64,000 bases of DNA, from positions 344,825,380 through 344,889,379 of the forward strand of contig NC_077229.1 in assembly GCF_027887165.1 (NCBI RefSeq), read 5' to 3'. Positions 33,246 through 45,175 of this stretch are shown one piece after another. This stretch comes from Monodelphis domestica (lineage: Eukaryota; Chordata; Mammalia; Didelphimorphia; Didelphidae). The notes below the pieces were generated by a model. It worked only from the letters and a program-made list of their open reading frames with translations, did no database searches and had not been told where the DNA came from. Numbering within the stretch: position 1 is the stretch's first letter; each line of letters starts with the position of its first letter. The position numbers were made by a program, and so were the translations under genes.

Positions 33246-34499
33246 GTGTATTGTGTGTGTATAGAATTTTTTCCCCAGTGATATTAGAGCAGTAGAGCTC
33301 TGCTCTCTTAGGCTTGTGAATAATTTACCCTAGCCATACTCTTATTTTATACATATCAGTGTGATATTTTATCAAAATTTTGGAAGTGGGCTGATGTTAT
33401 AAAATTATTAAATAAGGTAATCATTGTTCATTTCTAATAACCATCTAAGTCTGGATTTTAAAGACTATAAGAAACAACACTAGCATCAGCATTGAGTGTG
33501 CCTTGTAAGTTTCTTTGGCTATAATTTTTTTTAACCATTGAATTATATAGAATGCAGTACATTCCATAATTATTATTTTAAAGTTCTACCTTAGAAATGC
33601 TTTAGAACACCTTAAAATATTTGCACATTTTGAATATTATGCATTATGGTTGTTTCTGGCTTTTTCTTTTATGTACAGATTTTTGTGTATTTTTTAGAAA
33701 TCATAGGTTTGATGAAAAATGCTATTTGAAGTAAAATGATGATACCCCATCAGCTGTATTCTTAATTTCTTTTGGAGCTTATAAGAAAATGAACCCGAAT
33801 TCTTGGCATAAGGAAATCTGTAAAATTGTGCATTAAAACAATATACATGTAAATATTTTTAATTTTTCACAGTATTGTTTTTGTACTGGGGATGGGAATT
33901 GACAGCCTAAATTTAACTGGAAAAAATTAATTGAGCATAAGACATTATATTCTTTTAATGTGCACAGGCTAAATTATGACATTACTGCAATTACATGCTT
34001 AACAGAAACCTTATAAATTTATTCTATAATGTTTAATTTTAGAATTTGTGATGAAACCACATTTGCTTTGGTCATGAGTTGAATACCATTGCCCCAAAAT
34101 GATACCATGTAAAAGTGTACTGGCTAAGATGAGTATTGAATCATAGTATTGGACTGCCAAGTCTGGTCCTAATTCATTACAAAGATTTCTGAGTCCAAAA
34201 ATTTTCCTAGAATCATATGACAGTGTCATGCCTATCTTGCAGTAGTAGACCAGCAAATCTGATGGACCAAACCCATCAGCATATTTCCATGATATCTTAA
34301 AAAGGAATGTCATTTCATGGCCGGCCTGAATGCTTATAGATCTGAATTTAGGAAGTTGCTGTGGGTAGAAATTAGACTCAGCACTCTGGCCACTCTATCC
34401 CCCTAACTTCCCTTAAAAGACTTATGACATTTTCTAAATGGGGTGACAATAGAATATTTATATTTTTCGATCTCACATAAAACTTATACAAAAATTGAA
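33246..34499. other. Intergenic / possible distal VPS4B 3'UTR
   Basis: AT-rich, repeat-poor sequence with ATTAAA signals near 33405 and 33830. No gene frame is convincing. The absence of repeats for about 1.2 kb would suit a longer 3'UTR form. Confidence 0.4.
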
Positions 34500-35440
34500 C
34501 ATGTTGTGGTAGTTATAAACAAATGTAAAAAAGCAGAAGGCTGTCATATGCCATAATTCAGCAAAAATTGTCATTGATTCTGGGACTACAAACAAAAGAT
34601 ACAGACCCAAATGGAGTCTTAGCAATAAAATATTAAATAATGAGTGGAGATCAAAGAATAATTTTTAAATGATAATAATGAAGCAGTATACCACAATTTT
34701 GGGGATACAACTAAAGTTCCCTATAAATGTTGAAAAACAGGATTAATGAACTGAATGTGCATTTTTTAAAATTAGAAAACCAACATATAAACCTAAAATA
34801 ATCATGAGATAATAAAAAGAGAGGAATCAAATTGAAAAACATAGAAACAGTAAAACCAAAAACTAAATTTTGAAAACCAAATTCATAAACCTGTATCTGA
34901 TTAAGAGGAAAAAAGAAAAGTCAATAAAGTAATAGAGGGGTACAAACTACTCAAAAATGATCAGAAGACTGGTGATTTTTAAATAAATCTCAACAAAAGA
35001 AAAAGATCCAACTGTAAAGGAACTATCAAAAAACTGCTCAGATGGATTCACAGGAGAATTCTGTCAAATTTTAAAAGAATTAATGTTGATGCTTCACAAA
35101 TTATTCTCAAAAATTGAGAAATCACCTTAACCAGAATCCTTTTAGGAGACAAATGTAGTATTAAAACCTAAACCAGGGAAAAATAAATCATAGAAGGAAA
35201 ACTATTATTAATGAATGTTGACTCAAAATTTTTTAACAAAATTATGTCAGATTACAGCAATTTCCTCAGGAAACTGACCAAGAGAGATTTATACCAGGGA
35301 TACAAGACTAGTTCAATATTAGGAAAATAGTAAAATCATTTTTTTATTCTAAAACCACATAATCATCTTAATAGATAACAAGAAAAAAAAAACCCTTTGA
35401 GAAAGTACAACATTCTTACTCTAAAAAGTTTACAAAGAAT
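34500..35440 (+). mobile_element. L1 ORF2 fragment, forward, old
   Basis: Forward ORF2 sequence upstream of and into the reverse transcriptase region: GATGGATTCACAGGAGAATT, CAGGGATACAAGACTAGTTC, and CCCTTTGAGAAAGTACAACA near the end. Heavily decayed and with no poly-A. Confidence 0.75.
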
Positions 35441-35467
35441 AGTCATACAGGTGCATTCTTTTACTTA

Positions 35468-37750
35468 CAGATTTTAAAAATTATTCCAAATGTTTACAAA
35501 TCCAAATCAAGCATTTCATTATATAAAGAAAAAGATATTACATAAATGAAATCACAGATCTATATGTTTTAACTTTCATATCTACCAAATGAATACCATC
35601 CACTAGTGTCCCAACCCATCCCCACCCTTCCCACATCACATTCACAAGTCATGTTTTATCTTTCTGTTCACTTTCTGGAGGTAACATTCTCAGTTTATTT
35701 TTCTAAGATTAGTTCCATGGCTGTGTATAATGTGGTTCTACTCATTTTACTGTTCATTATCTCATACTCCGCAGGTTTTTAAGAAATCAATTCATTTTTT
35801 ATGGCACTGTAGTTTTTCTTCACAATCACACACCACAATTTCTTTAGTTATTTACCAACTGATGGGCATTCCCTCAGTTTCTAATTCTTTGTCACAAGTG
35901 GGGTGGAGCTAAGATGGTGGCTTAGTAGCAGTGGAAGCTGAAACCACTCTGACAATCCTTCCAAAACAATCTTTAAAAAAGTGCTTCAAAATGGCAGGTG
36001 TCAAAAACCAACAGCAAGATGGAGTGAAGGGGCTCTCTTGCTGAACACAACTTGAAAGATAGAGAGTTGGTTTTCATAGGATAAGGTGAAGCTGGAAGCA
36101 AAACTGCAAACACAGGAATGCTGGCCAAAACCCCCCTCACACATACCCTCAACCCCCCCAATTACTGCACCAGGTTCTGTGACTGGGCACAGGCTAATTT
36201 CAGGATCCCAGGATGTAGGCTACACCAACAAAAGAGTACCTCAGACCCCACCCCCTTGAAGTCCCAAGCCCTGGTGCTAGCCCACAACAAGGCCTGGAAG
36301 TCCATAGCACTGAACCCTTTCAAGCCTGTCCTAGCTCAGTGCTGAGCTCTGTAAGCGAGCAGCAGAGGAGACAGAATCAGCAGATTGCAAAATTCTCAGT
36401 CCACAACTAAAAAAAAAAAGGCTGGAAAAATGAGCAAACAGTACAAGAAACTCCTAACTCAAAAATTTCTATGGTGAGAAGGAGCAAAGCACAGAATCGA
36501 CAGGGAATGGTGAGATCTAATTGCCACCTCAAAGAGGGCTACTGTAAATATTTTGGGACATGGGTTCTTTTCCTCTTTCCCTAATCTCCTTGGGAAACAG
36601 ACCCAGTTTCCTGGATCTAAGGGTATGCACAGTTTTATAACTGGGTATAATTCTAAATTGCTTTCCAAAATAGTTGAATCAATTTACAACTCCACCAATA
36701 GTGTTTCAGCATTCCTATTTTTCCATATCCCTTCCAACATTTGTCACTTTGCCCTTTTGTCTTTTAGCCAGTCTGGTGGATATGAGGTGATATCATATCT
36801 CAGAACTTTTGGTTTGCTTTTCTCCCATCAACAGGGACTTGGAACATTTTCCCACATGGCTATATATGACTGATTTCTTAATCTGAAAATTATTCATAAT
36901 TTTTGTACATCTATCAATTGGGGTGATGGTTCATCTTATAAATTTGACAAAAAGTTCACTATTTTTTAGCATTTATTTTATTTGTACAAAACTTTTCAAT
37001 TTAATGTGTTCAAAATTATCCATTTTACATTTCACATTGTTCTCTATCTCTTGTTGACTCATAAATTCCTCTCCTATCAATATATCTGATAAGTAGTATG
37101 TTCCCTGATTTTCTAATTTACTTATTGTATCTCCTTTTATGTCTAGATCATGTATCCATTTTTATCTTAGTGAATGGTGAAAGATATTGGTCTATACCTA
37201 TTTTCTGCCAAACTAAGTTTCTAGTTGTTCCATCTATTTTTTCCAAACTATGATTTGTTATCCCCAAGTACTGGATCTATGGTTTTATCACATGCCAGAG
37301 TACTATATATACTCTTACAGCTGTTGTATGTCTACTCTGTTCCACTGGTCTTCCTTTCTATTTCTTAGCCAGTACCAGATAGTTTTGATAATTACTGCTT
37401 TATAATACAATTTAAAATATGACACTGATAGACCTCCTTCCTTTACATTTACATTTTTTCATTAATTCCTTTGATATTCTTGATCTCTTATTCTTCCAAA
37501 TGAATAATTTTTTTTCTAACTCAAAATAATTTTTTGGGAATTTAATTGTGATGGCATCAAATAAGTAGATTGGGTAGGGTTGTCATGTTAATTATATTGG
37601 CTCTGCCTTTTCATGAACAATAAATATATCCATTTATTTAGATATGATTTTATTTGTGTAAATAGTGTTTTATAATTATGTTTATGTAGTTCCTTGGTTC
37701 ATTTTGGCAGGTATATGCCCAGATGTTTTATTCTATATGGGATAAATGGC
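35468..37750 (-). mobile_element. L1 3' half, reverse, interrupted at 35897-36521
   Basis: Reversed 3'UTR and ORF2 C-terminus (CCAACTGATGGGCATTCCCT), resuming after an insertion with CAAAGAGGGCTACTGTAAAT, then CAATTGGGGTGATGGTTCAT, CTTTCTATTTCTTAGCCAGT and GGCAGGTATATGCCCAGATG. It abuts forward L1 sequence at 37770. Confidence 0.82.
35897..36521 (+). mobile_element. L1 5'-end fragment (5'UTR and ORF1 start) inserted in a reverse L1
   Basis: Starts GGGTGGAGCTAAGATGGTGG, like the L1 5' end fused into the element at 18163. It ends just after an ORF1-like start at 36430 (ATGAGCAAACAG), which soon hits a stop. The flanks TTGTCACAAG and TTGCCACCTCAAAG look like a decayed target duplication. There is no L1 3' end or poly-A, which is unusual. 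Confidence 0.65.
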
Positions 37751-37769
37751 GTATCTATCTGATGGCTTT

Positions 37770-38075
37770 AAAAAAAATACAAAATCCATTTTTCTAAAAC
37801 CAAGAGCAAACATACACTAGAACTTTTCCCAGTAAGTACAGGAAGGAGGCAAGGATGCCCACTCCCCATATTATTTTGTATAGTGCTAGAAATTCTAGCA
37901 AGAGAAAGTTGATAAAGAAATCAAAGGCATAAGTAAAAAAGGAAAGAAATGATCCCTTTTTGTTGGTGATATGCTGGGACACTTAGAAGAATCTAGAGAA
38001 TCAGAAAATATTCTAATTGAGATAATAGCTTCACCAAAGACATAGGATATAAAATAAAGCCACAAAATTACATTT
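37770..38075 (+). mobile_element. L1 reverse-transcriptase region fragment, forward
   Basis: CTAAAACCAAGAGCAAACAT, AAGGATGCCCACTCCCCATA, TTGTATAGTGCTAGAAATTC, a mutated catalytic-motif area (GGTGATATGC near 37964-37973), and ATAGGATATAAAATAAAGCC. It is the upstream part of ORF2 relative to the reverse L1 on its left. Confidence 0.75.
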
Positions 38076-38334
38076 TAATCTGTTTTTGGCCCCACTAGGA
38101 GTTTTGCAGGCTGCAATGTCATGTTTGACACCTCTGGAATGTTGTTCTTTCTCAGGCTCAGCATCCTTGATCTCTACCATTCCTTATGTGGCATAGTCTA
38201 TTCTCTTCACTTTTTTTAGATATCCCCATCTGCACAAAATTCCATTTTTGAGTGTATTTTCTAGAGAAATAATACTTCAGAAGTAGCTTGACCAGGATCT
38301 CTCCTCACACCTCATGTCATACCTCCCAACTGCT

Positions 38335-38534
38335 TTTCAGTCGTATCAGACTCCTCGTGGCCTTATTTGGGGTTTTCCATTCCACTTCTCCAGCTCATTT
38401 TACAAATGAGGAAACTGTGGCCTATAGGGGTAAATGACTTGTCCAGGGGCACCCAGCTAGCAGGAGTCTGAGACCTAGATGAGTTTTGGTGACTCCAGGC
38501 CTGGCAATCTATCCACTTAGCCACCTAGATGCCC
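38335..38534 (-). repeat. MAR1-type SINE, reverse
   Basis: CAGTCGTATCAGACTCCTCG (reversed RTE-like tail), CCAGCTCATTTTACAAATGA, ACTTGTCCAGGGGCACCCAG and CCACTTAGCCACCTAGATGC. Confidence 0.8.
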
Positions 38535-39079
38535 AGTACTTCTCAATGTGGTATACAATCACAATATACTTTATACCTCATATGACTCGTACTAAGCTGA
38601 TTCTGTTTTACATTTATTCTTAGCCATAGCCCTTCCCCTAATTTGTAACAGTTCTTTTTACATCTTGACTCTCTGCCAACATACTAGCTTTCCTCTCACT
38701 TGGAGGAATACTCTTAATAGTAAGAACACGCACAGTTGTAGAGTTGTGTCAAAAACAAAAACAGACACAAACAAAACCAGTCTCAGATGAGAAGGAAGGA
38801 GGGAAGGATGCTTCAGTAATGAGAGCTGGCCAGGGTTACTCTACCTTCACCCCCATATGACTGCTTAAAGCTGCAGGCTCTAGTTGAGTTCACTGCTGGT
38901 TTTAGTTACCATTAGGGAAAGAAGTGATGGAGATAGCCTATGAATCATGATATACCCTCCCCCTGAAGTCTTATCATGCAGACCTGCTCATGGTCTGTGG
39001 GCTTCTCTGGTCTGTAAGTTATGCCAGCAGAAAACACAGCCTTGCAGGTCCTGCCAGATCAGAAAAGGAGACTTAGTCA
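38535..39079. other. Intergenic, nothing recognised
   Basis: Mixed-composition DNA with no gene frame or repeat I can name. Confidence 0.5.
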
Positions 39080-39380
39080 CCCACAGGCCTCCCCATTTTC
39101 ACTGGCTTTTCCCAGGTCTGGAATGCTCTTCTTCCTCCTCTCTGCCTCCTGGCTTCCCATGCTGCCTTCAAGTTCCAGCGAAAATCCCATCTTCTACAGG
39201 AAGCCTTTCTCAAACCCTCCTAATTCTGCTGACCATTCCTACTTATCCTATCTCTAACTTATTGGAGCATATCTTAGTCTGATGAAAACAGGGACTGCCT
39301 TTTTCTTTTCCTTTTTCCTCAGCCCTTAGCACAGTCCCTGGCCCATAATGGATGCTTAATAAGGTTTACTGATTGATTGG
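39080..39380 (+). repeat. L2 3' end, forward
   Basis: GTCTGGAATGCTCTTCTTCC, ATCCCATCTTCTACAGGAAG, GCCCTTAGCACAGTCCCTGG and ATGCTTAATAAGGTTTACTG, the L2 3' order. Confidence 0.85.
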
Positions 39381-39574
39381 AGGGGTTCACAGCAACCCAC
39401 AAAGAATGGTCTATTCAGCTACAGAGGAGTTGTCTGTAGTGTGTCAATAGCCTTTTTAAAATGGGACATCCATGAATGAACATAGTGATACACAGAAAGT
39501 GCCAGAGGTGGGATTTGAACCCAGATGCCAGGGGCAGGATTTCACATTAAGCATGGACACAAATTAAGCCCAAG

Positions 39575-40100
39575 GCTACTTGAGTATTTGGGAAATTCCA
39601 GGATAACTAGCACCTCTGGTGTGAGGGCTTGCTGAGCCCTGTTCAGGGCTGCTCATCCACCTTTGATGACCACCAAACTCTCCTCCGTGGCTCCAAGAAG
39701 CTGCAGAATACCCAGTGGCCGTAGTAAAGCCATCGCAGCAGCCTGGCCAAACCATCTGGGGGTAACTGACAGTCTGCACACCCATCAATGAATTAAGGGG
39801 ATGTCTGCCCCAAGCAAATGAAGAGTGAAAGGGGAGATGAGAATAATTTGTTCCGAAGGTCTCAAAGGTGGCTGAAGCAGGTGCTGGGGAGCCCTTGGAG
39901 CTTGGTCAGACATCCAAGACGACAGGGTTATCCCAGCCTACCACCAGCCATCTTGACTTTTGTCTCACCACTGGACTTTGATGACTCTGGAAGGGGGAAT
40001 AAGATGGATGACTTCATGCAACTCTGCCTCCCTTAAATCTAGCTCACTAGAAACTCTCATTGGTCGTGTTAGAAAATCAAGGATGAGCAATAACAGTTAA
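39575..40100 (+). repeat. GC-richer dispersed repeat (possible RTE-type), copy 1
   Basis: CACCTCTGGTGTGAGGGCTT, TCCGTGGCTCCAAGAAGCTG, AGCAGCCTGGCCAAACCATC, AACTCTGCCTCCCTTAAATC and an end at CATTGGTCGTGTTAGAAAAT. Its first 200 bp match the element at 61850 in order. I recall this kind of sequence from marsupial genomes but cannot prove the family. Confidence 0.55.
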
Positions 40101-40799
40101 TGTCAGAGCTGTCATTGAAACCAGTGTTCTCTAGCTCTCAACCTGACCCTTCTTTTCTCAGCTGAGTGGACAAATTTAGGTTCATTCCATGGTAGTTTCG
40201 TTGAAGAAAAGTGTTAAGTTATAGATTTAAGTGATACCCTGTCCTGATTCAGATTTAGAATTCTAATGCTATGTCCTCATATACCATATTAACTACCAAA
40301 CTCATTACCTACATAATGGAGATTGTAAAATAATTTCTAACTTGCCTATCTTGATATTTTGAGAAAAAATTGTTTTTGCTTAATTCATTTCAATTATTGC
40401 TTTACTTCTCTTCGTTTGTTTCAGACAAAGCTACACACTTATAAGTCAGAGTGGGCACATCAGGATGGGAATGCCATCCCTCTTGTCTCATCCAATCCTA
40501 ATTCTTTAACCTCTCTTGAATAGTTTGAATAAAATCCAAAAAATGTAATTTAAAAAAATAAACCTGTAATTCCAAACTACCAGGAGTTGCTAGAGAAGAG
40601 TCTCTACTGGACTTTACAGCTGGTCAGTCCAACTTGGAGACCCTGAGGAGTAAGTAGCCTTTGGAAACCAGCCCAGCAATAGTTCAGACAAGGACTCATC
40701 CAACAGTGATGCTATATTTGGATGTGGAGGCCATGATATATAGGAACAGCCTTTCCAAATTTTCAAAATAAATATTGCTTTTCAAAATTTAATTGTTGG
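40101..40799. other. Intergenic, nothing recognised
   Basis: AT-rich to mixed DNA. A short 7SL-like hint around 40560 was rejected (see rejected list). Confidence 0.45.
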
Positions 40800-41045
40800 A
40801 GTAGGCAGGTGGCTCAGCAGATCGAGAGCTGAGCCTAGAGATTAGAGGTCCTAGATTCAAATCTGGCCTCAGACACTTCCTATCTGTGTGATCCTGGGCA
40901 AGCCACTTAACCCCCATTGCTTAGCCCTTACTGCTCTTCTGCCTTGGGGCCAATACACAGTATTGATTCTCCCCCTCCCCTCCAAAAAAGGGGGCTTTTT
41001 TAAATTTCACAGTATTGATTCTAAGATGAAAAGTAAGAGTTTCTT
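40800..41045 (+). repeat. tRNA-headed marsupial SINE with an internal duplication
   Basis: Forward SINE from GTAGGCAGGTGGCTCAGCAG to GATGAAAAGTAAGAGTTTC. CACAGTATTGATTCT occurs at 40956-40970 and again at 41008-41022, with 37 nt of C-rich then A/G-rich filler between. Confidence 0.85.
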
Positions 41046-41659
41046 AAAAGTTTTAATTGTTGTTGATTGATTAAATGGAACTGAGGTACAAGTCAGTGGA
41101 AACTAACAATAGGGGAGATGCTTCAGTGAGACTTAAGTGAACAGCACAAGGGAAGAGACCTCTCAAACCCTGAGGGATACTCCTAGAACCCTGAGAAGGA
41201 GATTTCTAACCAGGGGCCAGGGGTCATCAGGGCCTCAAAGTTGGACTGGTGGGCTACAGACTTCTGGACTTCCTGGTGGCTCTCTCTCCTGTTCACAGCC
41301 ACCAATCTTAAAACTTAAACTTAAAATGAAAGAACAAATCCTGAAGCAAGGAACCAAAGTCTGTGTTCACTGCTACCTGGCATTGTTGGATGGGCAGGGC
41401 CTGAGGCCTTTCCTCTTGTAGCATTGTTTCTCTTTTCTCATAGGACTGACCCCTGGCATGAAGAAGTAAGCCAAAAAGAAGGGGCTCTGCTTGCTGGGTG
41501 ACTTCTGAATGCACTCCCAGTTCCAGCTACCTGGCTGATCAGAAAGGTCCCTGTCCATCAAACAGGAGCAGGCCAGACCCACTCATAGAATGTTTATGTG
41601 TGCTTGGTTTCCCCAAGGGAATTCCATTACACATCTTCAGAATTCTCCGTAGGTAGACT
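41046..41659. other. Intergenic, nothing recognised
   Basis: Mixed-composition, slightly GC-richer DNA. Frames at 41137-41421 and on the minus strand have no family signature. Confidence 0.45.
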
Positions 41660-41922
41660 CGCCATAGAGCACCAAGGAGGTGAAGCGAATAGCGTGCCTA
41701 GCCTGAAGTCAGAAAGACTCATCTTCATGAGCTTAAATATGCCCCCCAAACTTACTAGATGTGTGACCCTGGGCAAGTCATTTAACCCTGTTTCCCTCTG
41801 TTTCCTCATCGGTAAAATGAGCTAGAGAAGGAAATGGCAAACCACTCCAGTATCTTTGCCAACAAAACCCAAATGGGGTCGAAAAGAGTCAGACATGACT
41901 GAAATGACTGAACAACAACAAA
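41660..41922 (+). repeat. MAR1-type SINE, forward
   Basis: TGTGTGACCCTGGGCAAGTC, AAAATGAGCTAGAGAAGGAA, CACTCCAGTATCTTTGCCAA, and the RTE-like tail AAAGAGTCAGACATGACTGA ending in AACAACAACAAAG. Near full length. Confidence 0.9.
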
Positions 41923-42049
41923 GACTCCCTATACACTTCTCCAGGCTCTGATCACTTAGTTCTGAATCAGTTCATTCAAAAGAATAATTTCTTTTGTCAT
42001 TTCGTACAGTGTAATAATATTCCATTAAATTTATGTGCCACATCTGTCA

Positions 42050-42620
42050 GTCAGCAAATTACATTTATTAAGTAACTCATGTGCCAGGCCAAGAAATGGG
42101 AAAAAATTGTCCCTGCCCTCAAGGAGTTCAGTTGATGGAGGCAGATGAATTGCAAGCAAACAACTATGTACAAACAAGATATAGACAGGCTATATTTGGG
42201 GTACTCTCAGAGGGAAGATACTAAGATTAAAGAGGAATGAGAAGGGGCAGCTGGGTGGCTCAGTAGACTGAGAGTTGCCTGGAGTCAGGAGGTCCTGGGT
42301 TCAAATCGGGCCTCAGACACTTCCTAGCTGTGTGACCCTTGTCAAGTCATTTAATCCCAATTGCTTTGCCCTTGCCACTCTCTTAGAATTGATACTAGGA
42401 CAGAAGGTAAGGATGTTGTTGTTGTTGTTTGTTTGTTTTTAAAGAGGGATAGGAAGAGCTTCTTGTAGAAAGTATGACTTCAGCTGGGAAATGAAGGAAT
42501 CAAAGAAAACTTGGAAGGTGAAATGAGGAGAGCATTCCAGCTATGGAGAACAGTCAGTGAAAATGTTGGGAGATGAGTGTCAAGTGTAGTTACAGCAAGG
42601 AGTCATGGGATCACAGGTTA
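42050..42620 (+). repeat. Ancient dispersed repeat, copy 4, split by a SINE
   Basis: TCCCTGCCCTCAAGGAGTTC, AGCAAACAACTATGTACAAA (before the SINE) and CAGCTGGGAAATGAAGGAAT, GAGAGCATTCCAGCTATGGA (after it). Same family as the copy at 24770. Confidence 0.65.
42244..42440 (+). repeat. tRNA-headed marsupial SINE, forward, in an older repeat
   Basis: GGGGCAGCTGGGTGGCTCAG (42244-42263) to AGAAGGTAAGGATG, ending in GTTGTTGTTTGTTTG simple sequence. AAAGAGGAATGAGAA (before) and AAAGAGGGATAGGAA (after) form a target duplication. Confidence 0.9.
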
Positions 42621-43291
42621 TATGGGATATAAGAATTAGATTAATCAAATTTCTCTGGGTGAAGTTACAAGTTTGAGGTTATAAGTCACAACGTAAGAGT
42701 GGAGTTACAAGTCACAAGAGTAGAATTATGACCCAAATAACCCGAGATTACCTGAATCATAAGAATAGAATTGTGACCCAAGCAACCTGAGGTTACCCAA
42801 GTAAACTGACAAGGATAAAGAACATAAAGCAGGGAGTGAGGAGGGGAGAAATATTAAAACTAGCTTTATTATAGCTGGACAAAATGGAAAAATCAGTTTT
42901 CAATTTCACTCTCTTGTTGGATAATATGAAGCTCTGAAGAGTGTAACCTATGCATTTTGCCTTTTGAAATAGTGTTCCAAGATTACCTCTTGTTTTAGGT
43001 AGAAACTGCCAAGTCTTTTGCATTTCTTTAGAACTTTAATTGCTTTTTTAATGGATGCTTGTAACATTTTTTCTTGGTGTGGGAGTGTTAGATTTCGACT
43101 ATGACATTCCTGGAATCCTCAAGGAAATGCTTTCAGGAAGTGAAGAATGAATTCTTTCAATATTTACTTTGTCCTCTGGTGCTAATAGATCTTGAAAACT
43201 TCACTTATTTCCTAAAATATAAAGCTCAAACTTTTTTTTTTTAAATCATGATTTTCAGGGAGACTAATGTCTTAAAATGATCTCTCCTTGA

Positions 43292-44044
43292 AATTCAAAT
43301 TAAAGCAATGCTGAGGTACCTCTCCATACCTACCCGATTGGCTAATATGGCAGTAAGGAAAGTGGTAAATGTTGGAGGGGATGTGGCAAAATTGAAACAC
43401 TAATACATTATTGGTGGAATTGTGAACTGATCCAATCATTCTGGAGAGCAATTTGGAAATATGCCCAAAGGGCTAAAAAACTGTGTATGCACTTTGATCC
43501 TGTAATACCACTACTGGGTCTGTATTCCCCAAAAAGAGGTAATAAAAAAGGGAAAAGGTCTTCCTTGTACAAAAATATTTGCAGCAGCCCTTTTTGTAGT
43601 GGCAAGAATTAGAAATTGAGGGGATGCCCATCAATTGGGGAATGGCTGAACAAATTGTGGTACATGTTGGTAATGGAATGCTATTGTGCTATAAGAAATG
43701 ATAAGCAAGATGATTTCAAAAAAAGCTGGAAATATCTGTAGGAACTAATGCAGAGCAAAATAAACAGAACTGGGAGAATATTGTACACAATAACACAACA
43801 TCGGACAATAATTATCTGTGGAAAAACTTGGCTACTCTCATCAATGAAATGATCTGGGACAATCCTGAAAGACTTATGACTGGGAATGCTATCTACCTCC
43901 AGGGAAAGACTGTTGGAGTTGTCTTTAACATCAGTGTATTTATGGTTTTATTTTGGGATTTTGCCAATGTATGAGTTTGCTCTTACAACAATGACCAATA
44001 TGGAAGTGTGTTTTGCAGTACAATAAAAAGAAAAATTTTAAAAA
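43292..44044 (+). mobile_element. 5'-truncated L1, forward, perfect 12-bp target duplication
   Basis: ATCTCTCCTTGA at 43280-43291 is repeated at 44045-44056. Between them is the L1 3' end: TGAGGTACCTCTCCATACCT, TTGGAGGGGATGTGGCAAAA, CCACTACTGGGTCTGTATTC, CCCATCAATTGGGGAATGGC, and a TACAATAAAAAG poly-A end. Confidence 0.95.
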
Positions 44045-44094
44045 ATCTCTCCTTGATCTGCATTCTAGGTCAGTTGTTTTTAATATAAGATCTT

Positions 44095-44384
44095 ACCTTT
44101 TCTTTTATTTTCCTCTCACTTTGATTTTGTTGTAATATTTCTTTATGTCTTGGAATCACTGATTTTGGTTTGGGCTATTCTGGCTTTTAGGGAGTCAATT
44201 TTTTTCAGTAAAGTTTTCCACTTTCTCTTCTAAGCTTTTTACTCTCTGTTCAGTTCTTTCATCCAGAGATTTATTTTCTTTCTTTCTATCTTTTTTTTTT
44301 TGATCTCTTGCTTTACTTCTAGGTTTTTATGTAATCCTTGTGGAAAATCTATTTTTTCTTTGAATCTCTGCTGACAAATGTTAT
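44095..44384 (-). mobile_element. L1 ORF1-like fragment, reverse (tentative)
   Basis: TTTAGGGAGTCAATTTTTTT, TCCACTTTCTCTTCTAAGCT and TCATCCAGAGATTTATTTTC look like the complement of an L1 ORF1 coiled-coil region. Not confirmed. Confidence 0.4.
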
Positions 44385-45175
44385 TTTAAAAAATTATTTG
44401 TTACACTAAAATTCCCAGGCTTCTCCACCTCCCACTCTTACTGCATTAGTGGAGACATCATTTAACAAAAAGATATTTGTATATATAAAACTGTGTTTTG
44501 CTTATTTCTATTTATCAGTTCTTTTTCTGGAGATGGATATATACAGTCATTCTTCAAATAATATTTCTGTTGCTGTATCTAATGTTCTCTTGGTTTGGTT
44601 CATTTTACTCTTCATAACTTCATGTAGGTCTTTCCACCTACAATTTTTCTAAAATTAACCTGCTCATCATTTCTTACAGCACGATATTCCATCACAATCA
44701 TAAGCTACAACTTTTTTAGCCATTTCCCATTGACAGATATCCCCTCAATTTCCAGTTCTTTGCCACTACAAAGAGAGTTGCTATAAATATTTAAAAACAT
44801 AGGAGAATTTGTGAATAAACAACAGATAAAAGTATTGCAAGTTATAAAAAAATAATTTTAAATACATTGAATTTGAAAGGTTTTGTACAAATAAAATTAT
44901 TGTTGCCAGAATTAGAAGGAAAGCAGAAACTGGGGGAGAAATTTGTATAGACAATTTCTTGGATAGAGCGGTCTTATATCTAAAATATATAGAGAACTTT
45001 GTAAAAATGTATAAGAATATGAGCCATTTCCCAATTGATGAATGGTCAACAGATATGAACAGATAGTTTTTGGATAAAGAAATCAAAACTATATATAACC
45101 ATATGAAAAAGTGCCAAAGACTGAGAAATGCAAATCGGCAAATGTTATTTAAATTTAAGCAAATGGATTTTAATA
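44385..45175. mobile_element. L1 with inverted 5' segment
   Basis: 44385-44795 is the reversed L1 3' end (CCCATTGACAGATATCCCCT, CCAGTTCTTTGCCACTACAA). 44800-45175 is forward ORF2 from just upstream (CCAGAATTAGAAGGAAAGCA, GCCATTTCCCAATTGATGAA, ATGAAAAAGTGCCAAAGACT). The arrangement fits twin priming with loss of about 300 nt at the junction. Confidence 0.78.

Noticed and set aside
40555..40640. Weak 7SL-like similarity (CCTGTAATTCCAAACTACCA)
   Set aside because: The match stops after about 25 bases and the remaining Alu-domain blocks are absent, unlike the copy at 13521.
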